Part shown: positions 33,147 through 44,217 of the stretch, one piece after another
Position numbering within the stretch: the first letter of the stretch is position 1
Layout of the letters: each line of letters begins with the position of its first letter
Assembly: GCA_963920765.1 (NCBI GenBank)
Contig: OY987244.1
Coordinates: 3,102,501-3,166,500 of the forward strand
Length of the DNA stretch: 64,000 nucleotides
Source: Ulota crispa
Taxonomy: Eukaryota; Streptophyta; Bryopsida; Orthotrichales; Orthotrichaceae
Reading direction: 5' to 3'
The notes under the pieces: model-generated
Seen by the model: only the letters and a program-made list of their open reading frames with translations
The model's database searches: none
Told to the model about the DNA's origin: nothing
Made by a program: the position numbers and the translations under genes

Positions 33147-36100
33147 TGAACGTTATGAAAATTTTCACACATTCTTTTAGCAGCAACGGAATTCTTATGC
33201 AAAGTGAGGGTTGCTATGGAGGCAGCTGCTTTTTTCGTGTATTTTTCTTTGTACGATGTGTTCCACAGATTTTTTATAGATGTAGGTGCTTGAAAGAGGA
33301 TTCTTAGAGAGTTCTTAGGTTGATTTGGTGAAATCATGTGTAACCTAAAAAGAAAGGTTTTGCAGTACATATATGGTAGAAAAGGTATGGTCATTGGCCA
33401 TTGTAATCTTTCTGCTGAGTGCAATTGGTCTTATTACCTGCTTTTGTTTCAGGTTTGGCTCTGAAACTAGCAGTTGCACGGGAATGAGTGGGTTTCCTGT
33501 TTACGAAGCTTTTGAATGAACAAAAAATTTAACCAAATTCATAAGTCGAAGCACTTGAAAGGTAGTAAGGAAATATTGCTGCATGGCTTCCACTTCCTCA
33601 AATGAAAGCTTTGCAATAAAAATTTCTAAATGCCATAAGCTGATGAGAGATCAAGCACTTTGCCTTGTTGCGTTAGGTTTCCACATTTCTTTAGTACGGG
33701 TGTTGACCAATCAAGTTAGGTCACGTAGCAAACCAATTCTTTTATGATACATTTGTCAACCCCTAAACGTCCAGGAGAATGTTTTTTGTCCTTTCACTCT
33801 GAATTTTTTTTTTGTAGCCCAGAGAGAAACTGTTTTCATCTGATTTTTTTCCAGAAGTGATCATAAACGTATAGTGCATCATGGAAGGCAAAAAAAAATC
33901 ATCAAATACACTCATATTTTTAAATACCTCAAGATGTGAGAAAATTTCAAAGCATGGTGTTAACCCTTGAAGGACTAGTGGGCACCGTTGTTGGCGCACC
34001 GTATAGTAGGTATACGGTGCTTTGCAATGAGAGGGCTTGGTTTACAATGGGGCGTTGGTGAATCGGTTTGGCTCAATGATCTCGCTTTTCTTCCCGCAAG
34101 ATCCTACATCTTTTTTCAGGCGATGGGCATGGTGATTAGGAAACTAGCAGATGCTTCATTTTGTATACACCATGGTGGATGACCCAAAGTTCGGGAGAAT
34201 TTGTCAACAAATACGAGAAGAAGCTCTGCGCAAGTACGCGCAGAAGATGGCGCGAAGCTGGTTTGCACGACAATTCAACGGATCCATTGCTATTTATGTG
34301 CCTCACCACATCACCTGTCAGGGTTCAACAACGCGTTCGGGGGGTTCACTTGATCACGCATGCGTCCTTCTGCACGACACCTTGATTGTGAAATCCTGGA
34401 GGTGTGGTGCAAAGACATGCAGGTTAGCGGCAAACCATAGCCCCTTTTCCCCACCGTGTTAGTGTTGTCTATAAACTCGTCCAAGGTCCGAGATATATTT
34501 GCAAGTTTTGATATATATTTGCAAGTTCCGATATATTTCCTTCAATTCCTATATGGAAATGATTTATGAAGGATCTCTTTTGGTTACTTTCTCTATTTCA
34601 TACTATAAGTAACTTTTTTGAAGATTTTTGACTGGTTTCTAGCCAAAGTTTGTAAATTGCATGAGGTCTTTTCTCATATCAATTGTTTAGCATTGAACTA
34701 ACAGTTGAACTTTCCCGGATCTTGATTTTGTCGACGCTATGTAGCCAATTCCTTTCCACATGGGAGCAAAAATTGTCTCCCCTTTCCACCTTTAACCCAG
34801 CTAGATTAGGCAATATAAAATTACGATATCCACTTAGGCAGATGACATTTGGTGTGACCACCCGTCATATGTCGCTCAATTTTCTGTATCCAGCACATGT
34901 TGCGGGGTGACTGTGGTTTAGGCAAAACAAAAACTAGTATGTGAGTAAAATGCCTTTGTCTGTTGACCATATTTAGAGAGATTTTCATTCAGCTCGGACT
35001 GAAAGAGGGTGTGCACAAAACTTGGGATGGAATAATACTGGCCACAAGGCCCCTTTGATTCTGAGCGACGAGTCCACCTTCTAGATTAAGAACCTGCTTA
35101 GTTTGTTTTGTAGATTCAGTTGCTAGAATCTTCGCCTTTGCATCCTCACATTTGACAAATTTTGATTAGTTTAGAGGAAGTGTTCATAGCCTCGTTACAT
35201 ATTCAGGCTGTGAAGGTAGCATTACTATGGCATATCAGCCTCATGATCACGGTTGCAACCTTGTCATCTTTGTTTCTTCCAGTTTTGAGGAAACCGTGAG
35301 TACGTTGTCTACTTCAGCATTTTATAACAACAAGGTGTCTGGTTCCGTGAACGCATTGCCGGATTGATCACCAATTATGTGAACAACACACCACGTTTTC
35401 TCGGAAAAGATATCAAACAACAATGAAATTCAACAAGTACGTATGTGTGGAGGAAAAACCGACATTCTACAATATAGATAAAAAATCAAGTGGACAAATG
35501 AAAAAGCCAAGTGAACAAAACCATGAAGGTGCACAAACAGGCAAAAAAATGTTCAATAAACAAATAATCATTTTAACAATGTATTGTCAAAGCAATAGAC
35601 GCATGTAAGTTTGGGCACAACAGAAGTTCTTGTCCTAATTTCTAAATAACAAGTGTTACTATCTTCACAATGAGAAACTCTCTAAAACCTTACACTTCAT
35701 AGCCAACCTGACGGTGTCTTAATGGAGATGCCTCCATCATATAAATATATATTTAATATCTAGTTTGATTTTGATTTCAATAAATGAAGAGTTGAGGTAA
35801 AAGTAGCGGTGAAAGACCACTGTTTCTCTAGCCAACCAAACTCACGGCTTGACAATTGAAGATAAGCTTTCAGCACTTTTGTTTGCCCATGAAAGCACGT
35901 GGCCACCTTATGATAGGAATTGTTTTATCTTTGTTCTTTTATTAAAAAATGTGAAATGAAATGAGGTATATATCTTTAGAAGAAGTAGTTTGAGAGAAAT
36001 TCTAAGATAGTTTACATTTAATCTAAAATTTGAGGTGAAATAACCTCAAAATAATGATAAAGGTAAGTTATGAGGTCCAATGGAAGTAGGCCCACCCATG

Positions 36101-37544
36101 TGAGAGGGGTATGGGCTGACCCATATGCCCAAAGTATCTTAAGAAGTTTCCAAACTTTTTAGAGTGTAATGGAAAATGAGAAAAAGAGACCCAAATGTGA
36201 CAGGTGTCATAACTCATTATGTATGCTAAATTTTGAAATGAGATTTGTTGAGTTTATGTATCCTTATGTGAGGTTTTTGAAAATTTTATACTTGCTTGAT
36301 TTGGAGTTAGCATTCAAGAGTTGTGTTTATTTGAATGAAGAAAGATCTGCTACCTCTTATGTGAAGGAGTGGAGATTTTAATCAATCATAGAAACTAGAC
36401 AGCTTATTAATTTACTACAAAATATTTAGAGAGTGAAGATCATTGTATAAGCTTTTTACAAAACTATCAAACTTAAAAACTGGACGTTTGAGAAAGAAAA
36501 TATGGAGATAAAAAGGCTTGGAGGTTGCATGACTTTGGTGAAAGGGAGGCCGCATCTTTGAAAAATCATAACTTCTGATCAGATTAATATTTTCTTATGA
36601 AACTTTTATAAGTGATAACTTGTCTAATTTACTTTTCAAATGGTTATTATTCATATCATCTAAAGGACTTTTGAGAAAGTTGTGTTAAGTTGAAATTGGA
36701 AGGAATGATGTCTTTTTGCAAGAAGGATGTCACAATTTTGATAAGCCATAATTTCTGGGTTGTTTGGATTTTCTTTTTGAAATATTTGGGGATGACAGTT
36801 CATTAGATTAACTTTTCATATTGTTATTATTCAAGTCATTTTGAAGATTTTTGAAGGAGTTATGGTGTGTTAAAGTTGAGAGGTTGGGTGTCTTCTTCAA
36901 TTTAGATATCCAAACTTTGATTGGCTATAATTTTTGAACAGAGTCTTAGTTTTTAGTGAATTTTTGTATGTTGTATTTGAGTGTGTAAGCTTTCCAAATT
37001 GCTATCACACTTATGTTTTAAAACTATAGTACAAAAGTTATAAAGCTTTAAAGGGACAGTGGTTGATTTGCCAAAGAGGAAAACCAACCCCATTTTATTT
37101 TCTTTCAATTTTGGATTGTAGTATAGTTTGAAGTGAGATTTAGAAGTTTTGATTGAAATAGACAACCGCGCACATTTTAAAAACAACATTATCTCTAGAA
37201 TTTCCATCTAAAGTTTACAGTAGACGACCATGCCCAATCTAAAGAAAACATTGTCTTTAGAAATTGTTTAGAAAGACTGCAATATTTGAAGGTTATTATG
37301 GAGAGCAAGTGTTTTCCAAAACTCTTATTGGAACTTAAGATTGAAAACCTCAACTATACTAAATCGCAGCCAAATACTATGCGTATTTCCAAAGCACGCT
37401 CTTCTCTATCTAATGACGGTATCAACAACCTAACTACTAGGCTCTTTGAAACTCCAACACTCAGAACGCCAATAGCTCAAAGCAACTTACACTGCACGCC
37501 GTCTATTCATATAAAAATCTAGCTGAGTGTAAACCTTCACATAA
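33147..37544. other. Intergenic, no gene recognised
   Basis: The 3' flank of HCF173 is followed by AT-rich DNA. TTAA/TCAA-plus-CCC ends occur at 33757 and 33959, both in left-end orientation, so they are decayed TTAA elements. A stretch at 33990-34470 is somewhat GC-richer with overlapping open frames (one with ATG near 34175) but no recognisable motif. 35.6-37.5 kb is very AT-rich and empty of signals. Confidence 0.4.
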
Positions 37545-38654
37545 CACTATCCATTGCACATGAAAGTGCAGCTGCAATTGCTACAAAAACGACGAGTGCG
37601 TTGGTGGCAAACAATGCACAACCACCATTGAGTTGGATGGCCCTCAATTTGATGAAACCTTGGACGCGTCAGGGTTCGATGGAGCCCCCAAATAATACCG
37701 GCTTGGATGCGAGGACGAACTACTGCCATGGCAAGTTCATAATGCTACTGTAAACGTATCTGTATCTGCATGCCGACGCGTTGTGCATCTTCACAATACA
37801 AGACATAAGCGTTTAAACATGAAGAATCCAAAACAAACATGAAGACGCGGTGCCACCACTTGTGGGATTGAAGATGGACGGTATAGCTACCCCTCTGTTG
37901 GTCAACCACATCAATGCCGCGCATATTCTTCTAATACTCTAGAAGTATTGGGCTGGGGGGAAGTTCACTCGATCGTGCTTGATCCAATGACTAGCAACTG
38001 TGCTTTCTTGTAAAAGATCTGTCACCGTGCATAACAACCACACTAGCTTAGAATCAATCCAGCATATGGTAGAGATGCACCTAGACTTGTGCATCTTTGT
38101 AATTAGTGTACCCCATGGAGGAAGGTTAGATTTGTGAAAACCTGCATGGGAATCAGGAAAACCTTTGGAACCTTTCTTGACAATGCTGGTGGCGTAGAAG
38201 CCCCTTTCTAGTAGCTTCATAAATAGCTTCACACCCATGAAGAAGTTTTATGTCACGATCATGTATCCACAATCTTCAAGTCCCTTCACAGCTTGGAGAA
38301 CAACATCCTCTCCCACCAATGCTCCCACTTCGCATTCTCCACTAGCTCTAAAGTATACCATAATGTTTGAAATATATCTGTCAATGAACACGCCTTAGAG
38401 AATAGTATATTGTAATTATGAATACCCTACAATACACCATGTTTGCTTACACAAGGCGAGTCAATCCACAATCCCGTGGTGGCCTCATAGGCACGCCCAT
38501 CCAGTAGTGAAGACCAAATTCACCGTAATAGCAAAAAAATATAAGCATGTTGTCATTTTTTCCAAGACCTAAAACCACAAAACACAACGCCATCAGAACA
38601 AGCTGAAGTCATTCCCACCAGTGAAAACATTTTGTACTAATTATTGCTCTTTTC

Positions 38655-38960
38655 CTACATCAAAAATGATTTGGTTAATTGTTCTATAATAATTCCTGCA
38701 AAAATGTAAAATATGTAGCCAACTTTTCTACAAAAGCTTGGAAGTGGGAGCCTAACTTTCAATGTTCCACTTCATGTTGCCTCACCCTATTGAAGCAATA
38801 CCTTAGTGTCTAAGGAAACCATCATGAGATTTGGCCTTAATAGAAGGTTCAAAACATCCAAATTTACTCTGCAAAAAAAAAATCGCCATTCTTTCTACTC
38901 AACCATTTATTGATTTGAAAACAAACAAAGGCACCTTCATTCAAAAAAATTCCACTCCTT
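38655..38960. repeat. Direct repeat flanking the palindromic array, left
   Basis: About 300 bp resembling 40085-40395 in the same orientation, for example CCACTTCATGTTGCCTCACC against TCACTTCATGTTGCCTTATC, and CAACCATTTATTGATT against CAATCATTTATTGGTT. LTR-like by position, but no retrotransposon genes lie between. Confidence 0.6.
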
Positions 38961-39009
38961 GAGAAAGAGCTCAACCCCAACTCAACACACCAATAAAAAA
39001 TAAGAGAAA

Positions 39010-40035
39010 AAAAAAGTTGAGGTAGGATTAAAGTAGAGCTCAACTCACCTCAACAAAAAGAAACTGTCCATGTGTTGAGGGAGAGTTGAGGTGGACCTCA
39101 ACTCACCTCACCACAAGAAGAAAACAAAAACTTGTGTTCAAAAAGGGTTGAGGTGTAGTTCAACCCACCTCAATACAAAAAGAAAATATTACCTTGTGTT
39201 GAGGTTGAGTTGAGCTAGAGCTCAACCCAATCCCAACCCAAATATTTTTTAGTGATTTTGTGTTGAGGTTGGGTTGAGCCATAGCTCAAACCAACCTCAA
39301 CTCAAGTATTTTTAGTATTTTTGTGTTAGAGTTGGATTGAGCTAAAGCTCAACCCAATCTCAACTCAAGTATTTTCATTATTATTATGCTAAGGTTGAGT
39401 TGAGCTAGAACTCAACCCAACCTCAACTCACGAACTTTTAGTATTTTTGTGTTGAGCTTGGATTGAGCTAGAGCTCAACACAACCTCAACCCAAGTATTT
39501 TCATTATTTTTGTGCTGAGGTTGGCTTGAGCTAGAGCTGAATCCAATCTCAATTCAAATAATTTCATTATTATTATGTTGAGGTTGAGTTGAGCTAGAGC
39601 TCAACCCAACTTCAACTCATGAAATTTTGGTACATTTGTGTTGAAGTTGGGTTGAGCTAGAGCTAAACTCAGCTTCAACTTACAAATTTTTAATATTTTA
39701 GTGTTGAGGTTGGGTTGAACTAAAGCTTAACCCAACCTCAACTCATGAAATTTTAGTATTTTTGTGTTGAGATTGGGTTGAGCTAGAGCTAATCCAAGTA
39801 TTTTCATTCTTTTTGTGTTGAGGTTGGGTTGAACTAGAGCTCAACCCAACCTCCACTCAAATGTTTTTTATTATCTTTGTGTTGAGGATGAGTTGAGCTA
39901 GAGCTCAACCCAACTTTAGCACAACAAAAAAGTAAAAACTTATGTTGAGGTAGAACTAAGGTAGAGCTCAACTCCCCTCAGCACACGAAGAAAAGAATAT
40001 CTTTTATTGAGGTAGGGTTGAGGTAGATTTTCACT
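39010..40035. repeat. Tandem array of about 16 palindromic units, period about 62 bp
   Basis: Each unit contains GTTGAGGTTGGGTTGAGCTA followed by its mirror GAGCTCAACCCAACCTCAAC, so every unit can form a hairpin of about 19 bp centred on GAGCTAGAGCTC. Units are joined by AT-rich linkers (AAGTATTTTCATTATTTTTGT). Units start near 39199, 39261, 39325, 39389, 39450, 39513, 39577, 39639, 39702, 39764, 39817 and 39881; those at 39016-39180 and after 39940 are more diverged. Confidence 0.9.
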
Positions 40036-40084
40036 AGTCAAGGTTAGCAAAAATGTTTTGTTTTAAGTATCACTTTTTGGTACA

Positions 40085-40395
40085 CTAGAATTGGTGTGTT
40101 GAATTATTCTATAGTATTTTTTTTAAATAATGTAAATTATTTAGCCTCCTTTTATACACAAGTTTGGGAGTAGGAGCACAGTTTTCAAGGTTTCACTTCA
40201 TGTTGCCTTATCCTACTGGTATAATATTCTAATTTTTCAAAAACCCACTTTGATATTTAGCTTTAATGAAAGATTGAAGCCATCCAACTTTGCATCTATA
40301 AAAAAAATGTAGCCATCCTTGCTAGTTGCTACTCAATCATTTATTGGTTAGGAAAAAACTAAGGCCACTTCATCCAAATCATTTTCACTTATTCC
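40085..40395. repeat. Direct repeat flanking the palindromic array, right
   Basis: Partner of 38655-38960. The two repeats and the array between them form a unit of about 1.7 kb sitting inside the piggyBac pseudogene. Confidence 0.6.
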
Positions 40396-43056
40396 CACAT
40401 TAGACACCCAGACACTCTAACCAGTAACCAACTCTTCTAATCCGACCAACGCAACCTATTTCCCCGTACCCAAGTCTCCTATGGATACCAGGAAGTAAGG
40501 CACCGGGCAGGTCAGTTGTTCCAGAAGGAGTCTTAGTGGTGTAAAAGAGCGGTGCTCAGCAAACTATACTAGATCCCGGCAGGATCAATGTTTGTCTTGC
40601 ACCACTGATCAACATGTCTAGCAAGTGATTTTGTCCAGAAAAGCGCCCCTCCCAAGAAGGTCACCACAGTTTGCCCTTCCATACTTCTGATGACGCTTCT
40701 TATAGATCAAAGAGAATTCTATATAGCTTCCGAGCCGACTACAATGGTCACGAAGGAGTTGAAGCCTCACGTGAACTGATGCAAAACTCGCACTCTAAAG
40801 TTGGAAGTGTTGGATTTTTGAATCCAACAAACAAAAATGAGACTATCTTTGTGGATAGCCCAAGAATTTAGGACGGCATCAAATGACCTCATGGACTGCC
40901 ATGAAATAACACTTTGAGCTTCAGAGAGTTGAAATTACAAGAGAAGAGAGAACCTGGAGAACTTGAAGTGAATTTTTACCTAGATTGACTTAAGGTGATA
41001 GTCCAAATGTTGATTTTGAATTTGACTAGCTTAGCCCGCATATATTGCCTAATACCGCAATACTGTCTTTAGTATGGGACCATGATTTTGTCCACGGTGC
41101 AAATGGCCTCATTATTGTAAACGCTTTGGCTGATTTAGGCAAAACCTTTGATAAGGAAACGGACCTTGCCTATCTTGTCAAAACGGGGATCATTGACGTC
41201 GGTGGTTAGGTCCTTATTATTAACCAACTGAACGCAGCAAACAATGGATTCAAACCTCGCGCAAGTCATGGTTGCAGTTATCACCGAACAGTTATAGTAC
41301 AATCAAATGTCCCAATACAACCTTTGATTTGGCAGGACCTTGACCCCCATCAGCACAAGCACACCAAACCAGCACAATAGTTCTTTGTTTGTCAAATTGA
41401 CCCAGTCATGTCACCCATTAGTAAAATGCAGGGTGTAATGATTTGGCTGTTGCGCATACTTGCACAAAATGCAGCATCAATGCGATTAACACAATTCTAG
41501 ACAAACGCTAACAAGAAATACTGACCCTAGCCATAATATCATTCAAGGCGTGTGCCAAAAATTCATGAGTATCAATATATATCCCTCTCATCCGGTATAG
41601 ACACCGTAGCATTAGCTAAACAAATGCTAGGAGAATTGCCCAGGCCTATGTAAGTTTGTCCTACAAACGAGGACCTTAGAAATGGCCAAGACTAGTTCAT
41701 CCTACAAGAGTCATGAAGAAGATGAATAGCAGTAATAGAATCCACAAGTACAAGAAAGAATCTGAGGTTGCTCTAATTTTGACAAACTGTTGGCTTACAA
41801 ATCCATGGGCAAATGTCCATGTAGGAGTTGGTTTCTGTAAGTAACACAAAAACTGCATGAAACCGAGAGCTGTACTTGCCAAGTTTCAAAATATGTTGTA
41901 CTAGGTGAAAAATAAGGAAGAACAGAAAAACAACGACACCAAGTCTTTGAATGCATTGGGAACTCACCGGTTTGTCTCCCGCACAATTGACCAAGCGTTG
42001 CAGGCGACCAATATTTTAGAAAATACTCGATTGGCTTGGCTGGAACTAGGCAAAGCCTCCCCATTGAACCTGGAGTAGGTCCATAAAAGTTGCAATTCCC
42101 TAAAAATGAGAGCATGGGCTCCTGCCATTGGTCGTCTACCCACCATTCTTCAAAACTCCAATTTGTAGTATCCTCGGTGTTGTTGTAGAGCTCCAATTGG
42201 GACATAAGGAATTCATCAAATGAATTGACATGTGACGCAGGTATTTTATTGCTACTAACTCCTTCAAAGTTGTCGAACTCTCCTCTCCAGCTGACGTTGC
42301 TAGGGTCGGACATGGACTAGATAGTGGCTTCATCAAATGCTACGCCATGGGGTATAGGTTGTACTCCGCAATGAGGGCTTCCCAAGCCTTCTCCGAATTG
42401 AAGGGTCCGTTGTAATGTCTTTGTTCCTTGTTGCCGCCTGAAGCTTTAGCCGCTCCATAAACCTGATTTACCTAGACTGTTGAACAAATAGAGTCTCCAT
42501 AGTCTTTGACAACCTAACCATATCAAATCCTAATATTGGCTTTGTGATCACAGGACGCCTCCTACCCAATCTGAGCCTCTAATTCATCTGGGTTTTCAAA
42601 ACATTCTCTCAAAGAAGATTCTCTTTTTATGCCATTGACAAGGATATGTTTGCTGTGTCACGGACTCAAAAGTTGACGCACATGCAAATATCACCATAAT
42701 ACCAAGGTAAATTGTGGCTATGGAATTGGGTGGTTTGCATGGCCACTAGTCATGGATATTGTTCCATCATTTGGACAGTGACATTCTATGTGCAGGGATA
42801 GGAGCCTCCTAATAGTGAATGGAATTTGACAAAGTTGACAAATACGATAGTTATTCTTGCTCATAACCCTATCTCAAACTTTGCAAATGGCTTGAGCTGT
42901 CATTTGCAATTGCATGATTATCGTGGCATGCAATATGAGCAAATTTGGACCCTGCAAGTCACATTTTTAACATTCTTTGTTCTTGTGCACAAACAGTCAT
43001 CCAAGGCATTGCGGATCTGTTACCAAGGAAACTCAAGCTTGGAAGAAGAAGCGACT

Positions 43057-44217
43057 ATGACAAGCGCAGCTCTACGTCTGAAGTATGTGTGGAGAGAACT
43101 TTCCAAGGAGCTACTGGTGTCCAACGTGCTGCCACGACTACCCATGGCATCTTTGTGCCACTTTTGGATGGTATGCAAGAAATGGAACGCCTTGCTAACC
43201 CAGAAAGACTTTGTATTACGACACGCCCTTGATTCTTAGGTAGAAGAGTTTGTCCTCATCAACTTGCAATCGATGAAGCCTAACAACTGTCTTGGAGGTT
43301 GGAATGTTGTAGATGTAGCCAACAGCAGGGTCTTCCCCTTGAGCCATGATTTCTTAGAGGCTTGTGACAACATGTATGGCCACAGGAGGAAAATCCTAAC
43401 AGTCGATAGAGGCCTTCTCATTGTATGGTATAATGATACCCAAGTCTACTCCTTCACTATTTGTAATCCAGTACTAAAGACTGTGAAGGTGATTCCCTTG
43501 TTGCAGGATTGGTTCCAAATCAGTGACTCCGACCACTATGACAAAAACATGGTTATGTATATAGACATGGTCTCCCTTGAGTACAAGATACTGGTGTTTC
43601 ACCAGCTGGATTTCCACTATAAAACCAATTGCATGGACATTTTTGAGTCAAAGACCTCCACATGGAGGAGATTGGAGAACACTATTGAGCCTTCTCAATG
43701 GCGTTGGTTCAGTATGTCCAATTTTGTGAAGTTCAAGAGCGCCTTGTACCGGCTTTACGGAAGTGGGGATGACGATATTCATAATCTGAAGCTATGCCTT
43801 ATTGAGTTTGACAAGGTGATCGGCATGAGTTCTAGAATCAATTTTGCTGAACCGTTCATTGGTGACAAGGACTGCAACAGGAGTTCCTTTTAACTAGTGG
43901 TGAGCCAGGGGCAATTGTTTTGCGTGTCTAGGTCAAATTCAAAGGGCCAAAATAGGGAGCACTAATACTTGGAGGTCATTGAAGTCTTTATAGAGCAACA
44001 CGAGTGGGAAAGCCTTGTGAGGATGCCAGTGGAGTTGCTGCTCTGGCTTGGCGGCTATGAATTAAACATAGACTCCTCTTGGACAATGGCAATGGTACCT
44101 TTGAATCACTATGACCTAGACCATGTTGTGCCTATCGGATGTGCGTCATCCATCTTATTTTTCTCCTGCGTGGGCCAATTTGTGGCTTACAATCTGGTGG
44201 ACATGTCATGCCTTTGA
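43057..44217 (+). pseudogene. F-box protein with three in-frame stops
   Basis: One reading frame stays open for about 386 codons except for TAG at 43237, TAA at 43891 and TAA at 43963. Before the first stop is an F-box: ELLVSNVLPRLPMASLCHFW followed by VCKKWNALL. After it comes a plant F-box-type C-terminal domain, with MDIFESKTSTWRR, QLFCVSRS and CVGQFVAYNLVDM. Intact relatives would recruit substrates to SCF ubiquitin ligases. Absence of frameshifts suggests recent decay. Introns covering the stops are possible but no convincing splice sites were seen. Confidence 0.75.

Larger units (their letters stand above)
37545..42313 (-). pseudogene. piggyBac-type transposase, broken
   Basis: Fragments lie in the right order on the minus strand. 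From the ATG at 42313: FYGPTPGSM, PIEYF, then (shifted frame) WSIVRETNR. At about 41400-40960: NKELL..FGVLVLMGVKVLP..RLYWD, CARFESIV, DPRFDKIGKVRF, VDKIMVPY (first catalytic Asp region) and KLVKFKINIW. At about 38400-37850: GEDVVL, NFFMGVKLFMKLLERGFYAT with a stop where the second catalytic Asp is expected, W.DSKLVWLLCT, then (another frame) GIDVVDQQRGSY and KWWHRVFMFVLD. At about 37650-37547 comes a Cys-rich tail (CIVC..CSNC..C). This is the piggyBac DDE domain order. Stops, frameshifts and a 2.3-kb insertion between 40960 and 38400 make it inactive. Its own TTAA ends were not found. Confidence 0.88.

Noticed and set aside
34151..34470. Possible small gene starting near the ATG at 34175
   Set aside because: Several frames overlap without conserved motifs or clear splice sites; not enough support to call a gene.
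39010..40035. CRISPR-like regularly spaced repeats
   Set aside because: The units are diverged tandem copies with conserved, not unique, linkers, and the surrounding genes are plant nuclear genes with introns. It is a minisatellite.
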